From assembly GCF_902148855.1 (NCBI RefSeq), contig NC_043963.1, positions 38,273,307-38,337,306 on the forward strand: a stretch of DNA of 64,000 bases, written 5' to 3'. The position numbers and the translations under genes were made by a program. The notes under the pieces are model-generated. The model ran no database searches. It saw only the letters and a program-made list of their open reading frames with translations, and was not told the origin of the DNA. The first letter of the stretch is position 1, and every line of letters begins with the position of its first letter. Source of the DNA: Sphaeramia orbicularis. Lineage: Eukaryota; Chordata; Actinopteri; Kurtiformes; Apogonidae. Below, piece by piece: positions 48,753 to 62,877 of this stretch.

Positions 48753-51700
48753 TACCTGTCTCTTTCTGTGCACTTGCTTGTTATAACAAGTATGTTGCTG
48801 CTGTTAACTGTGAAATTTCCCTACGGTGGGATAAATAAAGTCATAGCTTTAACTTAACCATATCTTATCTAAGGTATCAAGTAATGTACAAAGATCCCTC
48901 AGCCTACAATGAGTCGAGGAGGCTTTCAAGAGGAATGAGAAGAGTGGAAGTATTTGGGACATCTTGTTTTCATGTCTGTCCAGACCAGGTGTCATAAATC
49001 AGACAGACCCTTCTCAGTTTACAAGACACTAAAAAAAGCTGCAGTCAGCCAAACTGAGGCAAAAACAATGCAGTACAATAGAATGAATGTTATCCTTTAT
49101 GATCACTAACACTCTGAGAGGTAACTGCAGTTTGATTACTTATATTCTGTAATCACTGCAGTAGTTACTCCCCAACACTGTCGATTCATAACAGAATGAA
49201 AAGAGAATGCATTGTCTTTTTTAAGTAGCAACTGCAACCTCTATCTGTTCATAACTGTTCATAATAAGACTCAGACTCAGCTTTATTGTCATTCAATCAG
49301 TAGTACATGATAGAACAAAATATACTGTAGTTAGACTGGGGCTCAGTGTTTGTAGCAAGAGAGAAGATAAAAGGATTAAATCTAAAATAAAATATATAAA
49401 AGCTAAATAGAATAGAATAAAAAGTACCATAAAATTCACTAAATAAATAAATAACTTCTAAATATGTACAAAAAGATTGTGAGAGTGTAAACATATCCTG
49501 CAAAAGCCATCACATGCCCCAACTGATTATCTAATAGTACAGGGTATTTGTAGCCAAGTTTTTTTTTTTTTTTTTTTTATCTACCTATAGCCCTGTTATT
49601 GTGATAAGGAGTGGAATTATTGAGATAAACACACAAGAAAAACAACATCTCCAACAGGACATGGTGTAACAGCCTTGGTTTAGTTGGACATATATGACAC
49701 AATAGGTGTTTATTATGAGGGTATCATGACCTTTAACAACAGGCATGTGCAGATGGTGTCACCCTCAGGAGATCTCTGCACAGGAAGAAGTTATTCAAGC
49801 ACCTTTTAGCCCCTTTTTTGTTGGTATGAAACAGGTGCACCAAACTAACTTGTGAAACCAGTTCCACTTGCCTTCTATCTCTACATATTTACTTTTCTTT
49901 TGTTGACAGTATAATCACACAGTGACACAGACGGTGTCATTCAAATACAGACTTTCAGATTAAAGCTAGGTTTAGTCTGATGGATAAAGTGAACAACTTC
50001 TTCTGTAGATTTCATGCTGAATGCACGAGCTAAGAAATACATGTAAATGCAAACAAATTCATGTAAAAAAAAAAAAAGTGTGCTGGTTTAGAGTGTTTTT
50101 CAGGTCACATCGTTTTTGTTGTATTATTTTTTTTATAAGGCTTGTGGATTTTAAATATTAAAGATAAGTTCTGAACCAGTGTCTGATGTTGGTGAAGCAC
50201 AATAAATGCAAATACATTTGAATGAAATCAGTCAAAACAAACACGCAGTCAGGTTGTGTTAATAGAGTCTGAGTCAAGTATCTGGGCTGGTCTTCATGGC
50301 TGTGTAACTGAACCAAAACACTGACACCAAGTGACCAAATATGAAGTGTACAGCTTTGAGAACATGCTTATATTTTTGCATCTATTTATTATGAGATAAT
50401 AGATTAATAGATCAATAACAACATGATATTGATGAATTGAAATTACAAATGGATCCAATTGGTGTTTTTTTTTTTTTTGGGGGGGGGGGGTATCATCTGT
50501 TGAACAGAATGTACCTTATGTGTTTATGCAAACTTGTTCCAACTTAATCCACTGGCCCCATGCAAAAACCAGGGCCATTAAAGGGATTAAAGTGTCTCCA
50601 TTTGTGTATCAGTGAAACTCTCACAGTACTTGATACTAACACAAAACTGAAAGAGACTCAACCACCATCATCATCTGTGCTTATTGTTTTGTCTCCTCTT
50701 TGTCCCTGAGGTCACACTAAATACTAACCTTTACCTGAAGAGGCTTTTCAGTTCTCTCATTCTTTTTAATTCTGTGCACATATTTGCAGATTGAGACAAC
50801 CCTGCTAAAACAACAAAGCTAAAGGTTACCTCAGCCTTTTGTTAAATACTGTATACGTAATAACATACATCCTGTTTTCCATGTGTTAAAGCCATTTGAC
50901 ACATGTACTGTCCTTCAGCACAGTGGAACAGATTGACACTGGTTTTACACAACACAGCACTCACATCCATAAAACTGCTTTTCTTTTATGTTGCTGGAGT
51001 CTATTTTAAGGCACAGGTCAGTACGTAACATCCTAAACATGTCCCACACAGAGAAGACAGCCTGAACCGTCCATGGAGAAATGAACCAGAACTAGTCTTC
51101 ACAGTTTTTTTTTTTTTTTACTTATTTCGTGTGATTAACAGAGGTACTGAAAACTGAAATAAATAGTTTAGGCTCATAGACGACCATAAATGAAATGTTT
51201 ACACTGTACAGATTATATACATGTGTAAAAATAAAAAAAAATAAAATAAAAAAAATAAGATGCTTAAGATCATTTAAGAAGCTAAACAATGACAATCTTC
51301 AAGACTTCATTAATATGTAATAAAATGTAAATAGTGATTACTTTACATCTAAGTTTAGACTAGTACTAGTTTTTGCATCAGTTAACTGTTTGTCAGTAAT
51401 TTAATAACTTTATTTTAGCATGTTCTCTCTTGTCTGCATTAACATTTCATGAGGTTGTCCCTACAGTACAGACAGTATTTTGTAGAAGTCATCTGTATTT
51501 TGACATTTTCTGAGTGCATTCACAAATAATCCAAGACAACTAATATTTTTAATAGAGACTTTAATAGATACTTAAAACAAATCTACAACCAGAGAATACA
51601 AATAAAAAATGGAAATTGCAAGCCAGGAAAAGAGAAATTATGGCACAGTAAGTCCACATTCAGCACATGGCATGGCTGAATATGGATTACATCTGCACAT

Positions 51701-52975
51701 TTAAAAATACTAAAGTGAACAGGTGAATTATATGGCGTGTCACAACATCTTGGCAATATGACCTGTTTTATTACATTTGTGCACAGTTTATGGATTGTCT
51801 TTTTGTCATGATGGTGCCTTAAATTTAAAGTGTGCCGATTTCAAAAAGGCACCACACTGGTCCTGTATATAGTCTTTATTTCCTAGACACCTTTTCCCCC
51901 TTTTACATGTCATAAAACACAAACACGACATCGATGGTTGTCAGCTATGAGCCAGTGAGACCCAAAAAATATCAGGAGGTCATTCACACCAATAACTCCA
52001 CCTGCTAAACACACTGCTGGTGTTCTTTGTGTAAACAATCAGCCAGTGGAGGTATCAGTTGAAATAAAAACCCGTACAGTCCTGGGCCTCGACCTTAAAA
52101 ACTACTGCACTACGAAAAGCAGGAGTGACCAGAAGATAAGGGAAAAAACAAAGAGACATTGTGACTGTATTGAGAAAGTTTCCTGCAGATGCATGCTACA
52201 AATAATCACAGTGACATTATCTTTCCATTAAAGTTTCTGCTGACGTCGTTCCTGTCGGATGCCTCAATGGTAAACAACTTGCTTATCACATAAATCTGAT
52301 AGTGCAGTGAAGGGTCGTTGGAGCTGCTCCTCAGCTGCCTCACAGTGCATTCATCCACACTGCACTACAGACTCACAATGAAGTGGTCAATAATATTTCC
52401 TTTGACATTTACCATTTAAAAACTCCAATTTCTGAATACAGCTTGGATTTTTTTCTTCCAATTCTGACTTTAAAAAGGAGTTGATGAGGGACTTTGCTGT
52501 CACCCTGTGGTCAGATGGTGGCAGTGCCCCAAAGCACCTAAATAACCCAAAGTTTTATTTCAAATACAAATTTATTTTATACAGCCAATGACAAATTTAA
52601 AAGACTACAAGAGACAAATTCATAATCACAGCTGAGGTACCGACCACATATGCCACATCAACTTGCAAACTGAATGAGGTGCACCAAAGTGGCGACTGTC
52701 GGGGCATCGTCTGCGTCAACATGTGCATAGTGCTCAGTGATTCCTGATTTTTTTTCTTTTAATAAAGTTAGAGAATACAATTGCAAAGAGTCATAAAAAC
52801 AAGATAAGAAACGCATATGGAGTCCAGCCACTGACAGACAAGCATACTTGTTGAATCATCCATGACTCAGTCCTGGAGACTTGAGTTATGTTGTCAGACG
52901 AGTTCAGCCCAAGAAGGATCCCAGAGAAACATGAGAGACAGGAAGGTGTGCTGCATGTTGTGGCTGTCGGAGCTG
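48753..52975. other. Intergenic region and spsb1 3' UTR side
   Basis: AT-rich with no recognised gene. It contains poly(T) near 49560, a T-run followed by a G-run near 50466-50490, and several TTTATT (minus-strand AATAAA) candidates, for example near 52569, that could end the spsb1 transcript. Confidence 0.5.
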
Positions 52976-55900
52976 TCATTGGTAGAGCAGGTAGTTCTTG
53001 AGAGAAGCTGGAAGAGGCAGTCTATGGATTTCACTCAGACGCTCTCGTCCTAATGCCACCCTCACTGACCGCCTACACAGGTCCATTAGAGAGAGGGGCT
53101 CAGCTGTGGGAAGACGAGAGGGAGACAGGGGTTAGGACGAGCATGGTCTACGTTCTCTGAAAAGGCTCAGTTTTATTTCACAAGTGTGTAATTTGTGGGT
53201 GGAATAAATATGAATGTACACCAATACACTCTGTATGATTTACATTTAATCTCCTAATACTTTTAAACTGAAGACTCAAATGGTGAGAAATCAAATTGAG
53301 ATGTTGGTCTCAGTGTCTCAGATTCAGATTAATTTTCTTAATCCCTAGAGGAAAAACTTTGAATACTACTAAGGAAGAAGATTAATCCACTCTGATTTAA
53401 TAAATAGGTTAAGCGTCTGCAGTGATTTAAGTTTGTACAAGGAGAGAAAGTAATAAAATTAACAAATATCTGTACACTGTAACACTGTACTTTAGCTAAC
53501 CTGGTCTCTGCTAAAAGACAGATGGGTTATCATTAGGTTAAAATAAATAAAATAAATAAAATGTGAATCAGTAACGAAAGGTAAATCAATATCCCATTTT
53601 ATACCCTTATTTTCCAGAATTTTGCATAAACCCCCATATCACAACATCATGTAGCTACAAGTATACACAAATATGTACAAAAACGAGTAATATAAAGGAG
53701 TCTCTTTTATATTTCCTGCTGACTCTTGAATGTTTCTGCCTGTCCTTTTCCACTTTGTTTTTAGTATTTTGCTGCTGTTGACGACAATTTCCCCACAGAA
53801 GGCTCAATAAAGTCATATTTTATCTTAATAATAACTTTTATTTAGAATGCACATTTCATTCAGTGAATCTCAGAGTGCTAATAAAGCTGCACCTTTTATT
53901 TTAAGGCAGCAAGGAAGTAACTTTGCCTCAATGTCTATTAAAAGGAGTCCACTCATGAGAAGGGCTGGGTAATGAACTTCAGTACTTGTATAGCTCTGAC
54001 AACTGCTTAGATACTAATGAGCATCAAAAAATGACTAAAAAGTCAATTAGTAACCATTTTCACAACCTAAGGAGTAAATATCCTTTGCAATGATGCACAG
54101 CTTTAACAGATTTTTAATAATTTTAATTCCAAGTTGTTATAAATAGTATACTCATTTTTTGTTATTAAGCTACTTTGAGTCTATATGATTCATCCTTAAA
54201 AGTGTGGATGCTCATGCAGGACATGTTCTCTAGTCACAACATTCAAACTAATCTATGACAATATGGATCCAAACAGCAGCAGCATTTGCCACCATGCTAC
54301 CTAACAGCCTTGAGCATAAAAGTAGAAAATCAAGGACTTCCTTGTTCTACATTCAGCAGTAGGAAGTCTCATCATATTAAAATGGGCTTTTGCATGCATC
54401 AGTCTGTGACGCTTCTTTCCACAGACTTAAACTAGGTCAAGGGATCTGAACAGAACATAAAATTGTAATGAGCACAGAGCTTTTGGGACATGTGGGTAGT
54501 ACACCCTGTTTTGATAAGCAACTATTTTTCCCTCATTGGAAGCCCATGACCCTTATGCCATGAAATAATTGGAGATAATCCAATTGGAATCATTTCATGT
54601 TTGCCAGGGGAAATAAATAACAAATAGCTTGTTATGTATATAAACATTAAGGGAGTATGTAATGCTTTAAAGACATACAAAGTACAATTAATCTGAAAAG
54701 CTGCAGGTTATATGTTTACTCTGAACTTCACGACAAAATGAAATCATGGAGAAAAAGTGAATCACTCAGGAACAACAATATCATTTTCTATGTTGTTTGG
54801 ACTGAAGTCAGAACATTAAGTCATGATATCACTTGTACAGTTTCACCAAAGGCTTTGATAAGCACTCAAACTGATGTAAGATGTGGGACAAATAACACTA
54901 CTCTGTAGTAACCTCATCTGCTGTAATGGCTGCAGGACCAAGCCTTAGCGGTTACACCTTTGTTAATAACATCAATAAATGCTGTTTATGTAACAATTCT
55001 ATACAACATATCAGTCAGTACATTTACATGCACACCAATATGCTCCTGTTATGCGGAATATGACAACAATTGTAAATTTGATGTAGGCTGTGAAACCAGC
55101 ATACTCCAAATTAAGACTATTTAAAATGTACCACTGACTGAACCATGTGGGACATATCCATTCTTTGGATGTATTGCACATTCAGAATATGAATCATAAC
55201 CAGAGGTTTTCCAGAAATTTACAACGGATGGTCTCATGATGGTTTATGCTCGACTCTGTGTCCTACACAAACCAACAAGAAAACCATTTGCAAGGCTGGA
55301 GTAAAGATTAGAAAGTTACTGCAGCTTTCAAATTTTGATTAGTTTTTATTTAGTCTCTCTTTGGGTGATTTTAGTTTAAGAATTAATTCGCTAACTAAAT
55401 AAAAAAAGTGCAGGTACAAATGTGACAACTTATTCTTAGTGTGTAGATTACTAAATTCTAAACCAATAATAAAGGACTAATTACTCTCAGTTTAAGCCAT
55501 GAACTTGTACAGGTACAGAACACATGCATTACTACCCAGTGTGTAGACCTGGTGAAATAGAGGCCAACAAGCAACCCCAAAAAACTAAAGAAAAGAGTGG
55601 TACATGGTGATATTGTGGATTCAGTAACACTGGCCTTGATAAGCAAGGAAGTAGAATACTGAACTGCAATACTGTCAACAAAAGTCACAATATGGACTTT
55701 TCCCATCACTTGTAGGGCCCTAGTTTTTATAATATTCATATTTCTATCTTGATCTGATAAACAAGGACATTTACATTAATCAAAGTATGCATTTCGGCAC
55801 ATAAACAGGAGTGTCATATGAACAATGTGTCATTGAAACAGCATATCAAAAGAATGTCTTTGTAAGAATACTATCTACTTGGAATAAAGGCAAAAGCGGA

Positions 55901-56664
55901 ATACTTTGTGTGAGTAAACACAGTCACTCATGGTCACACAGGAACAGGAGAGAAAATGGCTTTTACTTACGATCAAGTCCATTTATGTACCGGATTCGTA
56001 TTTCACAGTGTCCCCACACGGCGCTCACCACTGGATACAGCTTTCTGCCTTTAAGTCCTCTGAATGCCACCCCGAGATAATGTCCATCCACTATGTAACC
56101 CAGAGTCCCCTCGTCCATGTCTAGAACGACTAAGAGGGAGTCTGGTATAATGAAGGTCTCGTCGGGCTCGAGGAAGGCCGGGTAGGTTTTCCCTGGGTGA
56201 TTCTTTCCATCATGGTAGAGTTTACTTCTGCACAAGTCCCAACCCCAGGACTCTGTGTTGCTTCCTACCAATGCTGTATATCCCATTGAGTGCAGCGGGG
56301 CATCGCTTGTTGCCACGCCGACCACAGCGTGCGTGCCCCTTTGACGCATGGCCCAGCTGATCTCCCACACATGTAGTCCCCTTGTGTAACCAACACGACC
56401 GCGAATTGCATCTGTGCTCTGAGCCACAGGGTGTCTGTGAAACACCAGCTTGTTGTCATCCTTTACAAAAATGTTTCGGGAGCGGTCATCATTGTTCCAC
56501 GAGTGCTGGACCTGCACATCCAGACTGGCAGGTGGCATGTCCAGGAGCAGATCCAGTCGCGCTGGTTTGGTGTGGCTCAGGGCCTGTAGCTCCAGCTTCA
56601 GGGGGCTGAATGCCGGATCCCGCATATCAATGGTTTTTATGCCACCTGGGACCTTCTGCCCCAT
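52976..56664 (-). CDS. spsb1: SPRY domain and SOCS-box protein 1
   Basis: Substrate-recruiting adaptor of a cullin-5/elongin-BC ubiquitin ligase; SPSB proteins bind targets such as inducible NO synthase through the SPRY pocket. Two coding exons on the minus strand: 55971-56664 and 52976-53103 (stop TGA), 822 bases or 273 residues, the same length as human SPSB1. It starts [20 protein letters not shown]. The SPRY/B30.2 domain carries [64 protein letters not shown] and [15 protein letters not shown]. The second exon is the SOCS box: [18 protein letters not shown] (BC box) and [14 protein letters not shown] (Cul5 side). SPSB4 is the nearest alternative, but the linkage to slc25a33 and the match to the SPSB1 N-terminus favour spsb1. 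An acceptor before the ATG (minus-strand atctctctag, near 56839) shows the 5' UTR continues in an upstream exon. Confidence 0.94.
53104..55970 (-). other. spsb1 coding intron
   Basis: Intron with donor gtaagt and acceptor cccacag (minus strand). AT-rich, with no exon, RNA or transposon boundary that I can support. Confidence 0.6.
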
Positions 56665-56839
56665 GCTCTGGGTGGATGTAGCAGCTCCCCCTACCTCCTC
56701 CCTCCCCCCTCCACAAACACAAACGGGGGGAGTAATGAGCCTCAGACCCTCTTCTCCACTGTGCTACTGCTACCAAAGAAGCAGGTTGCAGGCCTGTGTC
56801 AGCAGTTGTAGGCAGGCCAGGTGTTTTTTGAAGCCTACC

Positions 56840-59800
56840 TAGAGAGATTAGAGGAGAGGAAGCAGGAGAGAAAAACAACTTAATTATCACACCAAATCTA
56901 ATTAGTCATCTTTGCCTTTGAAGCAAGAAACATCACATCCTACAAACAGATCAGCAAACTAAGCACAAACTAAGCAGAATTGTAAACCTATAGTCTGTAC
57001 AAATTACAAAATGATACATTGGTTACAGTGCACATTTATTGTTTTTCATCAATTATACACCCTATGAAGACCCTCCACAGTCTAATTTGACCCAATCTCG
57101 GTTGCATATTGAACAGCAATTATTGTGGCAAGAGAAGACTTGTTCTTGACAGAGACACTGACACAATATGGTTTTATTTCATACAGAGCTTTTGTTTTTA
57201 ATAGTGAGCAGAGGTTCAGCTTTCCCATATACCATCTGTGCTTACTTGGCTTGTTTTCAGGTTAGGACTCAATGTTATGGCCTTGCTAATCAAATAAGCC
57301 AAAAATGAACTGATACATCAGTACAGAGCAAATTAACAAGACAGAATCTGCGGCAGATTTGAGTTAACTTTCTGATACTGAAACTCAGATTTCTGTATCC
57401 ACAGCCCCTCAGACAGTACAATATTTTTAGACTTCTCAGTATAACAAAAGATGCGTTTGGTGCTGCTTTGTCACAAAGCATACATGTCTTACCATACCGG
57501 TCAAACCACACTGTCCGACATCTGCAGCTAAGACTAGCTAAAATAAACACAATGTGGACTTGTTTCAAGTCTGACATCATTTTATAGAATCAGCAAAACA
57601 TTTTACGCTAAAGGTGAAATCGACCTAAGAAAAAATAATCCCTACTTGAAGACATTCACTAAACAAGCAACTTTAATGCTAGCAATAACACCAACTAATG
57701 ATGCAACACCATCTGTTAAGTGGCCATAATTAAATTAGTTGAGTACTAATCTTCGATTGAGTGCAGACTGTCAAACTCCATGGAAAACAATGTATTTAGT
57801 GAGTCTCACTTTGCTTTAACAGAATTCATTCTGAAATAATCAGGATAGAAACTGATGACACTGTTCTCATGTGATGTTTACTGTATAAACCATAAGGAAA
57901 ACACTGTCCCATGATGTAAGACAGCAGTTAAGCGAGTCTAAATACCAAACCTAACTGATACATTTATAAATATACACAGCAGGAAATGTTTCTTATGACT
58001 GTTACCCCAATTCTGGGAGATGTGCTGTAGATTTTCTATTACTGTGACCATCTTTGACTACAATAGTTCAAGTTTAATCTGTATAGCCATGCCCCTGCCT
58101 GCCAAAGAAGGCAGACAAAATAAACAAGTTTCAGCAGCCCAACAGTCACAAACATGTTTTTTAAAATTGAAGAGATTATGTTTAATTGACAGAAATATTT
58201 ACAACGAATAGAAAGGCCTAGTTACAACCTTCAACTATGCTGGGATTTTAGGAACTGGCAGCACACAGGGGCTTCATTTATCAACTTTATAAGATTAGGA
58301 CATTGATTAACTTGAAGGAAGCATAGAAATTTAAGGAGGGACTAAAGATAAATGTCAAGAGCACAGCAAACACTTTGAAACTCATTTATTACCAGCTACC
58401 CAGACTAAATACTTAAATAAAATGATCATTCATTTGTGCTTTAAAGCATTTTTGTTTGGTTCATCAGTTGATATGAGCTTCAAAAATTAATGAGTTCATT
58501 AACTGTTCAGGCAAGTGTCAAGCAACAAATGCCAGCCTTTCCCATGGTGTACCTTTGTAAATACTTTTCTTTGGTAATTTCTATTCAAACTTTTTTCTAC
58601 ATTTTAGAAGTATTAGGTGTTACTTTAACCAATACAAAATATGAGTAGTTTAATCAGCAAGTAAAATAATCATTATTATTTACTGGTCATTATCAGACAG
58701 CGTTAAAAAAATCCCCTGATGAGACAAAGCACATGCATCATGACAATGCAATCATCAGCTTGGTGAAATGTAACCGACTTGATTACAGTATCACTGATTG
58801 AGTAGTTGGAGAAACATTAACAAACCTTTACCCTACATAAAGCCTGCTACTGCACGGCAAAATTAGACAGTAAAACTTATCAGTGACAGTTATCAGTAGA
58901 TCAGTGACCTTTGAGTCACACAGTGTCTACAGCATTTAACTGTAAAACACATGTCAGGCATGTTTTGACAGTTCTCAAAGTACAACTACCTTTGAAAAAA
59001 AAAAAAAAAAAAGGAAAAAAAAACACTCATGGCCTGCCAAACTTGCAATGGCAAACACCCATGTTATGTTCAACATTTACCTAGTCATTCACTAAAAATT
59101 AAAATAAATTAACAACATGAAAGATGGTCAATACTTATTTGATTAGTTGTCGCCAATTACGCATTAGTCCTCCAGACTTTCATGATAAAATGAAGGTAAT
59201 CCAAGAATTTGCAATGATGCTGCCAATTCCGTGGCCAGTATAAAGTTATTTTTACATCACAGTACATTTTCACAAAGGATGACAGAAAAAATTTGTATTA
59301 TTTAGCTTTCAACCAGCAATTAGCCTACCCATTTTTAGTTCTGTTCATTATTGTCCTGGTTTTGTCAGCTCAATTATGCTAAAAGTGCTGCCATCAGTGG
59401 GACAATCAAGCATTCTATGGGGTTTTTAATTTCAGTAATGCCTTTTCGAAGTTAAAGTTAAATGATGAAATTGATCACAACAGCACTCAAATCATCTCAC
59501 CAAATGAAGCAGAATAAACATTTGCTTGCTAAGTATCAACAAAATAACAGATCTTCAGCCATGGGGTGATCCAGCTGTTACTCATCTCTCCTGAAAGTGA
59601 AATATTCCCACAAACATAAAGAGAGAAGAAAGAAACCATTGCCCGGTCACTGGGGTGACAGGTTTGAGGTAAATACTGTTAGACCCCAAGTAGCAGAAAG
59701 ACTAAGTACACAGAATTTTAGACAAAAACCATAACTGATGTGATTTATGTACAAGCTACGATGACAAACCACAACCATAACAGGGTACAACTATAGTTTT

Positions 59801-61814
59801 ATTTTCATATATAACAGGTAATCTCTACGTTCTTCTAATAATTTTAACCCATCTGAAAAACAGTGTAGTGTCATTCATTTTTACTGAGGCCATTATCAAG
59901 GCCACTCCACCTACACAACTGAGAATCATGATCCAAGAGAGCAAGTGACTCTTTTGGTGACAGAGGGGTGACTACTCCTGCTCTTTGGTCTTCATATTTC
60001 TGCCCCAGCTAGGCTGCAGAGAGCATTGTCTCATGTGGAAAACTGTGCTGCTGGGAAGGCCACTCTAATTGAATTGTAGACAAGAGTTCATTGAGAAGTG
60101 GTTTGGCTCTTCTTCTAATGCAAGTAAACAACCATTTAAATGGGTCATGTCTCCTCAGTGATTGGAAAACAGGAGGAAAGAAAAAGCAAGCAGCGGGTGG
60201 CCAGCATCTGAATGTAAACAATCTCTTTTTCAATGCCTGTCCAGCATTCAGAGAGAGTGAAACATGTTAATTTGCACACTCTTTGAGCCAGGAGTTTACC
60301 ATTCCCTCTCCACGTGGAGGGCCACCTCGCAATGCACAACATGCACAAACAAATCAAAATTAAAATAACAATAGTTTGTCTTCCCACAGATATCCTGGAC
60401 TGAAAAACAAACAAAGCCAGTAGTAGTATGAAAGGTGGCTTGCGGTGCGATATATTTGGGCTGAGATGCTGACCCAGGCTGGTTGGGGTTACAGGGCCCC
60501 TGGGTTAGTTTGGAGCTGATTAAAATGCAAGGGGAAATGCTCACTGGATTTGCTGAGCCAAGAAAACACTTGCCTCTATTGTGAGGACCAATTTAGACCA
60601 GGGCCACCTGAACTAAAGCCCCAGCCTATTCGCTGACCTGACGAGTACATAAACATCAAGTTTTACCAACGAAAGACTAGCTGTGTACAGATAAAAATAA
60701 CTTTCCTACTACCAGCTGATTGTGTTTTATACAAAAAAGTACAACTATGGACAACTTCTATTGTCTACAATTCTGTAACTAAACTGACATGTCCATGAAT
60801 ACATTCACACATCGTCTATGGTAGAACTCCTTAATGGCACAAAAACATAATATTTGAGGCCAATAAAGTAAAATTTTCATGTGTGTAGGTAGAAGGGGCT
60901 TGGCTAGGTGTGAACCGTCTAATGAGTTGGCAGGTGAGTTTATACAGGCCTTCAGCACAGGTAAACCCATTATAGCTCCCCATACAAGCTAACAAAAGAG
61001 CAACCACACCTTTTAACTGTATTTAAAGAGTTTAGTTCCGTCTCTTTACGTTCAGCTCCATTTAATCGGTGGCTCTGTTAAAACTGTGTTGATGTATTCT
61101 GAATTATTAACCCATATATGGTTTCTTTCATGGTATAGTCACTTAAAAACAGAACATTTATGGTTCGTGAAGCAGTATTTACTTGCGGGGCAGGTGTAGA
61201 AAAGGCTTAGCTAGGTGTAGCTACCTAATAACCTGGCATGTGAGTTTGAACAGGCCTTCAGCACAGTTAACCCATTATAGCTCCCCATGCTAGCTAACAC
61301 AAGAGCCACCAAGCCGTTTAACTGAAGCTGTTGTCGACCAGGCAACCGTGTGCTCCGGGTTTACACACGCGCGACCACGGAGCGGAGCAGCCACTCAACT
61401 AGCCGCTAATTTTGCGTCATTTTCCAGTTTGCTGAAGCTCGAGCGCGTTTGATATATTAGTTACACGAGCCTAGTTAGCTTAACGGCAGCAAAACACACT
61501 AAATGTAATGTTAATGAGGGCGAAAGAAAAGACGAAATAAACTCGCTGGCCCCTTTAAACCGGAGCGACAACAGCCCACTGCGGCCGTATGTTTGCGCTA
61601 TCGAAAATGTAAATACCGTCCTGAGGAAAACTGAAACCGAAAAAAAGCTCTCCGCCTGCCACCATATGAGCAGGGAAACACATGAAGACGAGGGTGAAAA
61701 GCAGATAACTGCACAAACCTTGCCGAGTTGTAAAAGCGGCGTGGAAGAAACCAGTGTGGCGAGGGCTGAGGTTCTTCGCCGTCCTACTCCATCCTAGTTT
61801 CCTGGTCGCCTCAC
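56840..61814 (-). other. spsb1 5' UTR intron with a possible conserved noncoding block
   Basis: Large first intron between the probable noncoding exon and the coding exon. About 59930-60640 is less AT-rich and lacks repeats, unlike the rest; it may be a conserved regulatory block. A local direct duplication lies at 60877-61331 and a poly(A) tract at about 58985-59015. Confidence 0.45.
60877..61331. repeat. Local direct duplication, about 140-bp unit
   Basis: Units at about 60880-61020 and 61190-61328 share GGCCTTCAGCACAG, CCCATTATAGCTCCCCAT and GCTAACA, with scattered differences. It lies just upstream of the GC-rich spsb1 promoter region. Confidence 0.7.
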
Positions 61815-61960
61815 CTTGTACCATTCCAGGCTGGACATGCAGTAGGTGGAATGATGATGGCTGCTCTCTAACATCTCTCGCATCACGTGGTAAATGCTCC
61901 CAGCTGCTCTGCTAGATTAGGACCTCCCTACTGTCGGCCTGTAGCCGCACACACACGGCG
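61815..61960 (-). promoter_or_regulatory. Probable noncoding first exon and promoter of spsb1
   Basis: On the minus strand CCTGGAATGGTACAAG is followed by a good donor, gtgaggcg, at 61814. The surrounding 61330-61960 is the most CpG-rich part of the area (ACACGCGCGACC, GAGCGGAGCAGCC), and an E-box CACGTG lies near 61885. The upstream limit is a guess. It would splice to the acceptor near 56839. Confidence 0.45.
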
Positions 61961-62243
61961 TCATGTTAACGAGAACATAGGTACGCTTATGTTTCCTTCT
62001 TTTTTTATCGGTAGGTCATAAATAACAAACAATAAGTAAATAGAAACCAATGTGAAAATAAAATGTTTGACGCGCACGTGCATTAAAATGTGAATACTGG
62101 CCTGTTGCTTCAACAATGAAAGCCAATAAGCAATTTATAAACTGTAAATGCAACATGACAGTGGCGAATTCATTTGATTGATAAATAGTTTTATTTCTAA
62201 TCTGCATTATATTACCGAACATCCTATATGGTGCAGCAGGCTA

Positions 62244-62246
<3 letters not shown>

Positions 62247-62292
<46 letters not shown>

Positions 62293-62325
62293 GTTTTATT
62301 TATTTATTTATTTATTTATTTATTT
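62247..62325. repeat. (ATT)n and (TTTA)n microsatellites
   Basis: About 15 ATT units followed by about 7 TTTA units, forming the tail of the L1-like insertion above. Confidence 0.95.
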
Positions 62326-62869
62326 TCATACTTTATTTACAAAATACCGTTTACACATAGACAAGAACATGGCATGGAGAAAAAAAACCCATAATGCTCG
62401 AGGTGAGGCAGGAAGAAATTAAATACAATTACATAAATAGGTAGGTAAATCAAATAAAATAAAAGTAAAGGAATAAACAAGAAGAGAAAAATAAATAAAA
62501 TAAAAATAAATAAATTACAACTTAAATTCGTCACATAAAGCTTTAGTCTTCACAGCTTTAGGGTTAGTGCGAAAGTTAAGTGTGTCTAGATAGGATTTCA
62601 AATAAGATTTAAAGACCACAAAGCTGGGTTTCTGATTGGCAAATTTGCTTGTATGTATATGAAATTTAGCTAATAAGGAAATGAGATCAAGAATAAACAA
62701 TTTCCGAACAGGCAAATCAGTAATAAAGAAACCAAATAAAATATCTTCGATTTTGAAGTTAAAAGAAATATCCAGCTTTCTGTTTAAAAAAAGATTGATA
62801 TCACACCAAAAAAATTGACAAAAGGCACATTCCCAAAACAAATGAGTAAATGTTTCATCCGAAAGCAAA
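62249..62869 (-). mobile_element. 5'-truncated L1-like LINE, 3' end of ORF2
   Basis: Minus-strand frame 62515-62868 reads LLSDETFTHLFWECAFCQFF, then WCDINLFLNRKLD and so on. The HLFWEC...FW motif is the zinc-knuckle-like C-terminus of L1/Tx1-type ORF2 proteins. The 3' UTR runs into (TAAA)n and (TAA)n tails (62249-62325). Direct repeats CTACATTA at 62241-62248 and 62870-62877 look like the target-site duplication. It is 5'-truncated, as is usual for L1. Confidence 0.75.
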
Positions 62870-62877
62870 CTACATTA

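Noticed and set aside
61555-61824. 89-residue frame at the spsb1 promoter
   Set aside because: Falls across the probable noncoding first exon and intron of spsb1 in CpG-rich DNA; no family match.
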